The position numbers were made by a program, and so were the translations under genes. Source: Nitrospirae bacterium RBG_16_64_22 (lineage in GTDB: Bacteria; Nitrospirota; RBG-16-64-22). Taken from it: DNA of 38,304 nucleotides. The stretch is taken from the NCBI GenBank assembly GCA_001803795.1, contig MHEK01000094.1, positions 4,758 to 43,061 on the forward strand. Direction: 5' to 3'. The notes under the pieces were generated by a model. The model did no database searches, was not told where the DNA came from, and saw nothing but the letters and a program-made list of their open reading frames with translations. Of this stretch, positions 24,496 to 32,491 are shown piece after piece (positions within the stretch are counted from its first letter, which is position 1; every line of letters begins with the position of its first letter).

Positions 24496-27420
24496 ATGAA
24501 GCTGCTTGAGAATTCCCTAACGCGGCGGACTTTCCTCAAGGTTTCTGGGACGATTGCGGTACTCTCGCAAATCCAGCCGGTGAGCGCGCAAGAGTGGCTC
24601 GCGCAAGTGGGCAAGTCCGGTTCCAAGCCGGATATGGTGGGCGACGGCGCCAAGATCGTGCGCAGCGTCTGCCTGATGTGCCACAGCGGTTGCGGCATTC
24701 AGTGCACCATCGTGAACGGCGAGCTGGTCAAGATCGACGGCAACCCCTATCACCCGAACACCTACGATTACGTGTCCAAGGGAGACATCGTCGAGGAAAG
24801 CGATCTCGACGGCGGCCTTGGCGGCAAGGACGTCGGCACGCTCTGCGCGAAAGGCCAGGCAGGCATCTACGCGCTCTACAGCCCGGCGCGCCTCAAACAT
24901 CCGCTCAAGCGAGTCGGGCCACGCGGGTCCGGGAAATGGAAAACCATCTCGTGGGACCAGGCGCTGAAAGAGATCACCGAGGGCGGCCTGCTCTTCAAGG
25001 GCGTGCCCGGCGAGGAGAAACGATTCGTCGAGGGCCTCAAGTCAATTCTGAACAACGATGCACCCCTCGGTCCCGAAGATTCGGACTACATGGACGAGGC
25101 GCCGCCCGAAGGCTGGGGCCCGAAGCGCAACCAGTTCGTGTGGGCGCACGGGCGCAACGAGCAGTCGCCGCTGACTCCGCGCTTCGTCGCTGGCGCGGCG
25201 GGGGTTCCGAACATGCTCAATCACTGCGACCGTTGCGCGGGAACCTTCTACAACGTCGTAGAGCACACGCTGAACGTGCCGCCTTACGAGATCGGCGCCT
25301 ATGCCGATTACGAGTACTGCACGTACCTCATCAGCGTGGGATCCAACATCACCCACGCCGATTACCCCGGGCAGACCCGGGCGCGTTACCTGCAAAAGTT
25401 TGCCAAACGCACCGGGCCTGACGCCAAGCTGTTCAAGCACGTCGTGGTGGACCCGTGGCTTTCCCCCGCCGCGGCAAAAACGCTCCAGTCCGGCAAGGGC
25501 GAGTGGATCCCGCTCAAGCCTTCGACCGACGCTTACTTCCTGGTGGGGATGATCCGCTGGATGATCGAGAGCAAGGCCTACAAGGCCGACTTCCTCGCGC
25601 TGCCGAACCAGCAGGCGGCGAAGAAGACCGGCCGTCGTAACTGGACCGACATGACCTACCTGGTCAGGACCAAGGAGCCCAAGCTGTATCTCACGGGCAG
25701 GGATGCGGGGCTGGGCCAGGCCGACTACGTTGTGCTGGTGGGCGGTAAGCCCACGCTGTTCCACGAAGTCGATGGGCCGGCCGACCTCGATGCCGAGGTC
25801 GAGATCAAGGGCGAGAAGTACAAGACGGTATTCCGCCTGCTGCGTGAGCGCGCGCAGGAGAAATCGCTGGAAGAGTGCGAGCGGGAATGCGACATTCCTG
25901 CCGGCACGATTGCGCATCTGGGGAAGGAGTTTTCCAGCGCCAAGCGGCCGGTGATCGAGATGTTCCGCGGCCCCATTCAGCAGTCGAACGGCTGGTATAA
26001 TGGCCAGGCATTGTGCATCCTCAACATGATGGTGGACAACATCGACCGCAAGGGCGGCTACATTCCCGGGCACAAGGCATACGCCGGCGACGTGAAAGGG
26101 CCCGGCCGCAAACCGAGCGGTGTTTCGGTGGATCGGCACAAGGACAAGTATCAGGGCAAGAAGCCGGTTTCCACGCGTCCGTGGTACCCGCTGGCGGTGC
26201 GTACCGTGACCAGCGAGTTTTTCTCGGCCGCAAAGATGGGTTATCCGTATCGCATCAAGGCCTACCTGAACTACTACAACGACCCGGCCTATACCCAGCC
26301 GTTCAACGCCCCGGTCATCGAGGCACTGCTCGACCTGAGAGCCATGCCGCTCACCTTCAGCATCGACGCCTACATGGGCGAAACCAGCCAACTGTGCGAC
26401 TACGTCCTGCCGGACACCGAATACCTCGAGCGCATCGGCGGCTTCAAGACCTACCCGCCTGTCAAGACGCGGGTCCAGGCCCTGCGGCAGCCGGTGATCG
26501 GCACCCTCGATCCGAAGACCAAGAACTACCGCGGCATCCATCCGGACGTGCAGACGGCGGACGATACGCTCATCCAGCTTGCCCTGCGTTGCGGCTTGCC
26601 GGGCTTCGGCAAGGATGGCGGCGGCCCAGGTGTCGACCTGTTCAACTCCTGGCAGTTCTGGAACGAGTTCTACAAGAACGGCGACTTCAAGGGCGAGCCG
26701 GGGCTGGATCCGGACAGCCGCCTGGTCAAGCTCGGCGGCAAGTTCGAGAACCCGGGCAAGCAGTACGAGGGCGACTACACGCGCTTCCCGGGTGGCCGGC
26801 AGGTGCGCGGCCTGCTGGCCTACGCCGCAAACGTGGCGGCGAACAAGAACAGCATGACGGGCAAGTTCTACGATGGTCTGCCGCTATACCGGTTCATCAT
26901 CGACTGCAAGGAGCAGCCGCTGGATCCCGCCCTGTGGAAGGAGTACCCGTTCCAGCTCCATACCCACAAGGATGCCTGGCACACCCAGACGCGCACCATG
27001 AACAACCTGTGGCTGGCCTCGATCAAGCCGCAGAACTACGCGGAGATGAATCCGGCCGACGCGCAGAAACTCGGCGTGGTGACCGGCGACTGGGTCAAGG
27101 TCAAATCGCCTTCGAGCAAGCACATCCCGTTCGTGGAGGTTTCCATGGGCGATGGCTGGTACAAGATGCAGGTGCGCGTCACCAGCCGCATCCGGCCCGG
27201 CGTCTTCTCGGTGAGCCAGTCCTACGGGCGCTGGGGCGCCGGAGGGAGAGCCTGGGCCGCGAACGGCAAGCCGCAATACAACGATAAGCGCATCGGCGCG
27301 GGCTACAGCATCAACCCGCTGTACATGGCAGACCCCGTCCTGGGGGACCGTTGCCTGATCGACCCGGTGGCGGGCGGCACCCAGAGCTATGGGACGCCGC
27401 TCCGTGTAGAAAAAGTCTAA
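24496..27420 (+). CDS. Tat-exported molybdopterin oxidoreductase (DMSO reductase superfamily), catalytic subunit
   Basis: The track begins at 24418, but ATG 24496 starts MKLLENSLTRRTFLKVSG, a twin-arginine signal with cleavage near PVSA-QEW; the protein is 974 residues. Cys59-x2-Cys62-x3-Cys66 (CLMCHSGC) and Cys117 (GTLCAKGQ) form the [4Fe-4S] site next to molybdenum. NHCDRCAGTFYN aligns with the metal-ligand loop of NapA-type enzymes, so Cys247 is the likely Mo ligand, as in Psr/Phs/Ttr-like and nitrate reductases. The C-terminal molybdopterin-dinucleotide part includes MNPADAQKLGVVTGDWVKV and ISRPGVFSVSQ-like strands. The substrate is unknown; sulfur, arsenic, selenium or other oxyanions are possible. 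The electron-transfer partner follows 10 bp downstream. Confidence 0.9.
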   Translation: MKLLENSLTRRTFLKVSGTIAVLSQIQPVSAQEWLAQVGKSGSKPDMVGDGAKIVRSVCLMCHSGCGIQCTIVNGELVKIDGNPYHPNTYDYVSKGDIVEESDLDGGLGGKDVGTLCAKGQAGIYALYSPARLKHPLKRVGPRGSGKWKTISWDQALKEITEGGLLFKGVPGEEKRFVEGLKSILNNDAPLGPEDSDYMDEAPPEGWGPKRNQFVWAHGRNEQSPLTPRFVAGAAGVPNMLNHCDRCAGTFYNVVEHTLNVPPYEIGAYADYEYCTYLISVGSNITHADYPGQTRARYLQKFAKRTGPDAKLFKHVVVDPWLSPAAAKTLQSGKGEWIPLKPSTDAYFLVGMIRWMIESKAYKADFLALPNQQAAKKTGRRNWTDMTYLVRTKEPKLYLTGRDAGLGQADYVVLVGGKPTLFHEVDGPADLDAEVEIKGEKYKTVFRLLRERAQEKSLEECERECDIPAGTIAHLGKEFSSAKRPVIEMFRGPIQQSNGWYNGQALCILNMMVDNIDRKGGYIPGHKAYAGDVKGPGRKPSGVSVDRHKDKYQGKKPVSTRPWYPLAVRTVTSEFFSAAKMGYPYRIKAYLNYYNDPAYTQPFNAPVIEALLDLRAMPLTFSIDAYMGETSQLCDYVLPDTEYLERIGGFKTYPPVKTRVQALRQPVIGTLDPKTKNYRGIHPDVQTADDTLIQLALRCGLPGFGKDGGGPGVDLFNSWQFWNEFYKNGDFKGEPGLDPDSRLVKLGGKFENPGKQYEGDYTRFPGGRQVRGLLAYAANVAANKNSMTGKFYDGLPLYRFIIDCKEQPLDPALWKEYPFQLHTHKDAWHTQTRTMNNLWLASIKPQNYAEMNPADAQKLGVVTGDWVKVKSPSSKHIPFVEVSMGDGWYKMQVRVTSRIRPGVFSVSQSYGRWGAGGRAWAANGKPQYNDKRIGAGYSINPLYMADPVLGDRCLIDPVAGGTQSYGTPLRVEKV

Positions 27421-27430
27421 GGAGGACATC

Positions 27431-28057
27431 ATGTCTGAATACAGCCCCGTCATTCCCCGCGAAGCCGTCGACCGGTCCTTTGCCAAGCAGGGCCCGAAGC
27501 AATATACGCTGTGGGTCGACATCGAGCATTGCATCGGCTGTAATGCCTGCACGATGGCCTGCAAGGCGGAGAACAACACGCCCATCGGCGTGGATTACAA
27601 CCGCGTGATCGAGATCGAGGAGGGTGATTTCCGCGATCCGCGGAAGGCGCCCAACGTCGGCGTCACCTTTGTGCCGATGCCCTGCATGCACTGCGGGCGG
27701 CCGGCCTGCCAGGCCGCCTGCCCGGTGGGCGCGATTACCAAGCGCAAGCAAGACGGCATCGTCCTCATCAACAAGGACAAGTGTATCGGCTGCCGCTACT
27801 GCGCCTGGGCTTGCCCTTACGGCGCGCCGCAGTTCAACGCGGAGGCGAAGATCATGGAGAAATGCACGCTGTGCGTCCATCGCGTCGAGAAAGGGCAGCT
27901 GCCCGCGTGTGTCAACACATGCCCCGCCAAGGTGAGGTTCTTCGGGGAGCTCAACGAGATCACGGTGCTCATGCGGGAGAAGCGCGCGCGCAGCTTCAGC
28001 ATCAGCGTCGCCGGAGCGGATACGAAACCGAGCGTGCAGTACACGATCCCCAGATAG
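27431..28057 (+). CDS. Four-cluster ferredoxin-type subunit (PsrB/DmsB/TtrB-like)
   Basis: The 208-residue protein has four Cys groups, C34-37-40-44, C85-88-93-97, C118-121-124-128 and C145-148-160-164, the arrangement of the electron-transfer subunit of DMSO reductase-family enzymes. It has no signal peptide of its own and would be co-exported with the Tat-signal subunit. ATG 27431 follows AAGGAGGACATC, an excellent ribosome binding site. It passes electrons between the Mo subunit and an unidentified donor or acceptor. No NrfD-type membrane anchor follows. Confidence 0.92.
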   Translation: MSEYSPVIPREAVDRSFAKQGPKQYTLWVDIEHCIGCNACTMACKAENNTPIGVDYNRVIEIEEGDFRDPRKAPNVGVTFVPMPCMHCGRPACQAACPVGAITKRKQDGIVLINKDKCIGCRYCAWACPYGAPQFNAEAKIMEKCTLCVHRVEKGQLPACVNTCPAKVRFFGELNEITVLMREKRARSFSISVAGADTKPSVQYTIPR

Positions 28058-28066
28058 CGGAGAGTT

Positions 28067-29260
28067 GTGTCGGCCGTGAACATGGACAACATTGTCGAGA
28101 TCCAGTGCGAGCCGCCGGTGCGCGTGGAGAACGAGCTGTGCTCGCGTTTCCGCTGCACGAAGTCGCAATGCGCGGCGTGCGCGGCCGTATGTCCGGTGCC
28201 GCGGGCCGTCCGCTTTGTCGAGCAGGGTGTCGAAATCACCGGCGCGTGCATTGCGTGTGACGCCTGCGCCTCGGCTTGCCCGAACGGGGCGATCCAACCT
28301 GCGGAGAGCGACCGGCGGCTGGCAGAACGCATGCGCGAGCGCGTACGGCCCCCGGCGGGATTCCGCATTGGCTGCGAGCGGGCGGAAGGTCCGGCAGATT
28401 TCGTCGTGCCTTGCTTGAGTCGTCTCACCGAAGCGGTCCTCCTGGAGCCGATTCGATGCGGGGCGGAGCGTGTCGAACTCCTCGCTCCTGACTGCTCGGG
28501 CTGCCAGCTTGAGAGGGCCGCGCCTCAGTGGGGGATGGTCCTGAACCTCGCGCGCGCCCTCTGCGAATCGGCGGGGTTCGACGCGGACCGCATTGTCCGG
28601 ACCGATGCGCCGAGGCGAAAGCGGGAGATGACGCGCATTCCTCTCAGTGCTCCCGGCTCGCGGCGCGCGATGTTCCGTGCCTTCGCCAAATGGACGGCGA
28701 AGACCGCTGCCGCGGCCATGCCGGATGCGGCGCCGGAGCAGACGGCGGCCGAGGCGTTCCGCGCCATCGTGCAGCGCCATCCGGAGAATCCCAAGAGGTC
28801 TCACTTGCTGGAGGTGTTGCAGAGTCTCCCCGGCGCCGAAGCGCAGCCGACAGTGGTTCCCGCCGCGGGAAAACCCTTCGCCCACCTTGAAGTCACCCCC
28901 GGGTGCGCGGGCTGCAACGTTTGCGAAACCCTCTGTCCCGTGGGTGCCCTCCGCCGCCGTGGAGAGAACGGTACATTTGCCCTCGACTTTGACCCCGCGC
29001 TGTGTACCGGGTGCCGCGTTTGTGAGGTTGCTTGCTTTCACAAGGCCGTTCGCGTTCGGGAAACGGTCGACCTCTCGGTTCTGTTTGAACGCCAGAGCGC
29101 CACGCTCATTTCCGCGACGCGGCGCACCTGCCGAGCCTGCCACGAGACCTTCCTGGGCGACGCATCGGAGTTCTGCCCGTCCTGTCTCGTCAGCGGCGAT
29201 CGTCGCGATGCGATCGCCAGGCGCTTCTTTCTGGGAGGAAATAGGGGTGATTGGTCATAA
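28067..29260 (+). CDS. Unusual multi-cluster Fe-S protein (ferredoxin, MvhD-like and zinc-ribbon-like parts)
   Basis: This 397-residue protein has no signal peptide. Clusters are suggested by C25/30/35/38/42 plus C61/64/67/71 near the N-terminus, and C280/283/286/290 plus C313/316/319/323 near the C-terminus. C355/358/370/373 (CRACH and CPSC) look like a zinc ribbon rather than a heme site. The middle (VPCLSRLTEAVLLEPIRCGAERVELLAPDCSGCQ) resembles the MvhD/FlpD hydrogenase iron-sulfur subunit fold; that match is by eye and tentative. The start may be GTG 28067, GTG 28076 or ATG 28082. It overlaps the next gene by 14 bp, so co-translation with the chaperone is likely. Its role is unknown. Confidence 0.7.
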   Translation: MSAVNMDNIVEIQCEPPVRVENELCSRFRCTKSQCAACAAVCPVPRAVRFVEQGVEITGACIACDACASACPNGAIQPAESDRRLAERMRERVRPPAGFRIGCERAEGPADFVVPCLSRLTEAVLLEPIRCGAERVELLAPDCSGCQLERAAPQWGMVLNLARALCESAGFDADRIVRTDAPRRKREMTRIPLSAPGSRRAMFRAFAKWTAKTAAAAMPDAAPEQTAAEAFRAIVQRHPENPKRSHLLEVLQSLPGAEAQPTVVPAAGKPFAHLEVTPGCAGCNVCETLCPVGALRRRGENGTFALDFDPALCTGCRVCEVACFHKAVRVRETVDLSVLFERQSATLISATRRTCRACHETFLGDASEFCPSCLVSGDRRDAIARRFFLGGNRGDWS

Positions 29261-29933
29261 GGAAATGCAGGCCGTCGCGGCGGGGCGGGCGAAGACCTAC
29301 GCGGTTCTCTCCGCGCTCTATTCGGTGCCGCCGTCGGAGGACCTGACGGCCATGATCCGAGCGGGCGCTCTTGTCGAGGAGGGGGCCTCTTCCCTCGGCG
29401 CGGCGGCGAAGGACCTGACCGCCGCCTTCCGCGATGCTGTCCTGGAGGATCGTCCGAACAACGAGCTTACGGCTGAACACACGCGTTTGTTCGTCCTGCC
29501 TTCCGGCGTGGTGCCCCACGAGTCGTTCTACCTTGACGAGAACAAGCGCGTGGGCGGTCGGGTGACGGTGGAGGTGCGGCGATATTACCAAGACGCCGCG
29601 GCCCAGATGACCAGCGCCTGCCTGGAGCTGCCCGACCACATGGGCGTCGAGCTGGAGTTCATGAAGTTCCTTTGCGAGATCGAGGAACAGTTCTGGAAGG
29701 AACCCAATCCGGACGGGCTGCAGAGGTGCCTTGATTTCCAGCACGGCTTTCTCACCGAGCACCTGTTGCGCTGGCACAGGCTCCTTTGCGAGAGGGTGAT
29801 CGCCGAGACGACGGCGGACGTGTACCGGGCAGTCGCCCGCCTCACCGTCGAGTTTCTGGAGGCCGAGCGGGCATTTGTGCCGGCATTGACCGAGGGAATT
29901 CGCTCCGAATGGAGGACAACATGCGAATCCTAG
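29247..29933 (+). CDS. TorD/DmsD-family redox-enzyme maturation chaperone
   Basis: The track frame starts far upstream, but GTG 29247 follows a GGGAGGAA ribosome binding site by six bases and gives 228 residues. The protein has the all-helical pattern of TorD-family chaperones: EHTRLFVLPSGVVPHESFY, ELPDHMGVELEFMKFLCE and FQHGFLTEHLLRWHRLLCE. Such chaperones bind the Tat signal and apo-protein of a molybdoenzyme until cofactor insertion. Its location supports service of the molybdoenzyme at 24496. It overlaps the Fe-S gene upstream and the cytochrome gene downstream. Confidence 0.85.
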   Translation: MIGHKEMQAVAAGRAKTYAVLSALYSVPPSEDLTAMIRAGALVEEGASSLGAAAKDLTAAFRDAVLEDRPNNELTAEHTRLFVLPSGVVPHESFYLDENKRVGGRVTVEVRRYYQDAAAQMTSACLELPDHMGVELEFMKFLCEIEEQFWKEPNPDGLQRCLDFQHGFLTEHLLRWHRLLCERVIAETTADVYRAVARLTVEFLEAERAFVPALTEGIRSEWRTTCES

Positions 29934-30484
29934 TTGTAATCTTTGCGTGCCTGGCCCTCGCCTCGACGGCCGTGCCGGCGCTGGAACCCCAGACCCCCAT
30001 CGACTGGCCGCCGAAAGCAGTTCCCAACCAGCAGAAGGGCAAGGTTCCGGACTTCACCGGCAAGAACGCGCTCTGCCTCGCCTGCCACGGGTACATCATG
30101 GACGTGAAGACCGCACGCAAGAACGTTCCCAACCTGCACCGTCTGCACCTGGAATCGAAGAAGACCGCCTACCAGGGCGAGAACCGCGCCTGCCTCACCT
30201 GTCACGAGATGCACGCCCCCTCGGAAGAGAAGGAGCGCAAGCAAGAGGGCTGGTTCGTCATGGCCGACGTGTATCACCCCAATGCGCTGCTCGCTCCTGC
30301 GGGCTTTTGGAAGAAACTGATTGTGCGTCCGGGTGAGGGCGCGCAATACACCCGCGTCGAGGCGCTCCGGCCGGCGGATCCCCATCCGTACAAGCCCACG
30401 CTGAAACGCCTGGTCTGCGCCCAGTGCCACGGCCTCGACAGCAAGATCAAGACGTTCTACGGCGCGCCCGCGGGAGCCAATTAG
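29921..30484 (+). CDS. Periplasmic triheme cytochrome c
   Basis: ATG 29921 has a GGAGG ribosome binding site within the preceding gene and overlaps torD by 13 bp; the 187-residue protein starts MRILVVIFACLALASTAVPA, a Sec signal peptide. It contains three CxxCH heme sites at residues 52-56 (CLACH), 91-95 (CLTCH) and 166-170 (CAQCH). Several other histidines could serve as distal ligands, so bis-His hemes are plausible. It is a good candidate for electron transfer to or from the Tat-exported enzyme. I do not recognise a named family. Confidence 0.88.
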   Translation: MRILVVIFACLALASTAVPALEPQTPIDWPPKAVPNQQKGKVPDFTGKNALCLACHGYIMDVKTARKNVPNLHRLHLESKKTAYQGENRACLTCHEMHAPSEEKERKQEGWFVMADVYHPNALLAPAGFWKKLIVRPGEGAQYTRVEALRPADPHPYKPTLKRLVCAQCHGLDSKIKTFYGAPAGAN

Positions 30485-30568
30485 CGCGGGTCACAGCGCG
30501 GCTCTCGGGCGGCAGCCGCACCCGGGAAGCCGGCCTCGGGCGGATCTCGGCTGGATTGGACAGGCATC

Positions 30569-32380
30569 GTGCGTCAAGCGAGTTACATCAGGCGGAGCAC
30601 TCCGGCGGTCGCCCTGATCGTGGGGTGGGTGCTCCTGGGCGGCGGAACCGTCGTCCAGGCGCAGGAGGCCGCTCCCGCCGAAAAGAGAGCCGGGGCCGCG
30701 GTTCAGCCGCACCGCGCTACGCCGGGCGGGGAAGTCCTGCGGCGGCTGCAGGAGCTGGAGGCCCAGGTCGCCCAATTCCAGGAGGAAATCGCAAGGCTTC
30801 GGGCGGAGCTTGCCCAGAAACAGGGGCCCGCGGCGGTGTCTCCCGTCCAGCAGAAGCCGGCCGCGGCCAAGGACGCGGCCGGCGGCGAGTGGGACGAGCC
30901 GGAAGTGGACAAGAAGCAGGAGGGGCGCGACGAGGAAGCCCGGCGGCGGCTCATGGCGCTCGAAACCCAAATGCGCAAGTTCTCCGCGGAGGCCGCCAAG
31001 CTGCAGGAAGCACTCCGGCAGAAAACCAACTTCGACTTCTCCGGCAAGTACAAGGCGCGCGTCAATTCGCGCCACAACTTCAACCTGGAGAACCCGCTGC
31101 AACAGTGGGAGTTCGACAGCGCCACCTACTTCGACCACCGCTTCCAGCTCCAGATCGACGCTTCCCATGAGGTCTTCCTGACCCGCCTCGTGCTGGACAA
31201 GGGCAACTTCGTCTTCGACTGGAAGGAGGACAGCGAGGGGACGCTGGAGCGCTGGGGCCAGTTCCAGACCGTCGGCGCCCCGCTGGTGCGCGAACTCTTC
31301 GTCCAATACACAGGGCCCTTCATGCTGCGCATCGGCCGCCAGAACTGGGACGTAGGGCGGGCGCTCACCTTGGAGGGCCCGATGGACGCGGTGCGTTTCC
31401 AGTACCCCCTGGGTCAACTGCCCTGGGGCCAGACCAGCTTCAGCGCCGGCTACATGGGTGTCGCCGGCGGCTGGCGCAACTACTCGAAGTTCCGCGAATC
31501 GGGCCCGCCGGCCGGATCGCGCGACGACCTCTTCAGCGCTTCTAACAAGCTGGACGCCTACTACCTGGATCTCGACATTCGCCCGTCGCGGGCCTTGCGG
31601 TTGCGGCCCTACCTGTTGAAGGCGGGTGACCGCGGCGGGCTCGGTGACGCGGACCTGAACCTGGACAAGGATTTCAACGCCGCCACCGCGCCGCGCGACG
31701 GCCGCTTCGAGCCGCTGTGGGCCGGGGTAGCCGCCTCTGCCGATCTGAAGAGATGGAAGTTCGACGCGGAAGCGGTCTCGCTCTCGGGCGACTACACCCA
31801 GGACCGCAAGGTCAGCGCCAACGCGTTGCTGCTCAAGGCCGCGCGCGACTTCGGCAAGGTCGGCTCCCTGAGGAACCTGGCGATGGGGCTCGAGTTCGGC
31901 CGCGGCTCGGGCAACGGAACGGCCGACGCCTCCACCGGCACGCTGCGCAACTTCAACGCGCTTTTCCTCTGCCGCGACCGGCATAAGTTCGGCAACATCT
32001 TCAGCGAGGACCTGCGCGCAGGCTACTTCCTGTGGGATAGCAACCTATCCAACATCACCTATGTACGCCTGGACGGGCCCTTCGAGCCCCTCAAGGACCT
32101 GAAGCTCAGGCCTGCGGTCGCACGCATCTGGACCACCGAGGAAGTGTTCGCGGGCCGCGGTCCTGTGTTCGACTGGAGCCGCGGCACGGCCACCTCCACG
32201 CGCAGGACCAAGGACGTGGGATGGGAGATCGACTTCGACGGCACCTATCCCCTGTTGCCGAAACTCGAAGGTTTCTTCTCCTTGGGCTACTTCCGCCCGG
32301 GGGCGGTGTATGCCCGCGCTGACGGCAACATTCCCAAGCGTGCCTTCGAAGTCATTCTCGGCGTGGAGTTCGGGTTCTGA
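30569..32380 (+). CDS. Outer-membrane beta-barrel porin with coiled-coil N-terminus
   Basis: The start is GTG 30569, 84 bp after the cytochrome gene. Residues ~1-33 form a signal peptide ending VVQAQEA. A heptad-rich helix (about residues 50-150: RRLQELEAQVAQFQEEIARLRAELAQ and ALETQMRKFSAEAAKLQEAL) follows. The remainder has alternating aromatic/amphipathic strands such as FNFDFSGKYKARVNSRHNFN-like segments, and ends VILGVEFGF, with the C-terminal Phe typical of outer-membrane barrels. The barrel resembles alginate-export/porin families (residues RHKFGNIFSEDLRAGYFLWD), but a specific match is uncertain. A role in substrate passage for the redox system is inference. Confidence 0.78.
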   Translation: MRQASYIRRSTPAVALIVGWVLLGGGTVVQAQEAAPAEKRAGAAVQPHRATPGGEVLRRLQELEAQVAQFQEEIARLRAELAQKQGPAAVSPVQQKPAAAKDAAGGEWDEPEVDKKQEGRDEEARRRLMALETQMRKFSAEAAKLQEALRQKTNFDFSGKYKARVNSRHNFNLENPLQQWEFDSATYFDHRFQLQIDASHEVFLTRLVLDKGNFVFDWKEDSEGTLERWGQFQTVGAPLVRELFVQYTGPFMLRIGRQNWDVGRALTLEGPMDAVRFQYPLGQLPWGQTSFSAGYMGVAGGWRNYSKFRESGPPAGSRDDLFSASNKLDAYYLDLDIRPSRALRLRPYLLKAGDRGGLGDADLNLDKDFNAATAPRDGRFEPLWAGVAASADLKRWKFDAEAVSLSGDYTQDRKVSANALLLKAARDFGKVGSLRNLAMGLEFGRGSGNGTADASTGTLRNFNALFLCRDRHKFGNIFSEDLRAGYFLWDSNLSNITYVRLDGPFEPLKDLKLRPAVARIWTTEEVFAGRGPVFDWSRGTATSTRRTKDVGWEIDFDGTYPLLPKLEGFFSLGYFRPGAVYARADGNIPKRAFEVILGVEFGF

Positions 32381-32382
32381 TC

Positions 32383-32478
32383 ATGCAACGGATTCACTTT
32401 GTCACGCTGTTCCTGTGCGGATGCTTCCTGTCCGCGCCGCCCACGGATGCGGATTTTGAAAGCCGATTTTTCCAGTGA
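32383..32478 (+). CDS. Possible 31-residue secreted/lipoprotein-like ORF
   Basis: ATG 32383 opens a short frame MQRIHFVTLFLCGCFLSAPP that ends with TGA at 32478. The N-terminus looks like a signal peptide with Cys residues at 12 and 14. It fits between the porin stop (32380) and the FecR-gene start (32492) in a tight operon, but it is too short to call securely. It could be a chance ORF. Confidence 0.3.
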   Translation: MQRIHFVTLFLCGCFLSAPPTDADFESRFFQ

Positions 32479-32491
32479 AGGGAGGGTAGTC

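Noticed and set aside
27311-29143. 610-aa minus-strand ORF over the Fe-S genes
   Set aside because: The plus-strand cysteine motifs are unmistakable, so this antisense frame is not needed.
28352-29260. CRACH in the 397-aa protein as a heme site
   Set aside because: It is paired with CPSC 12 residues on and the protein has no signal peptide, so a zinc ribbon is more likely than a c-type heme.
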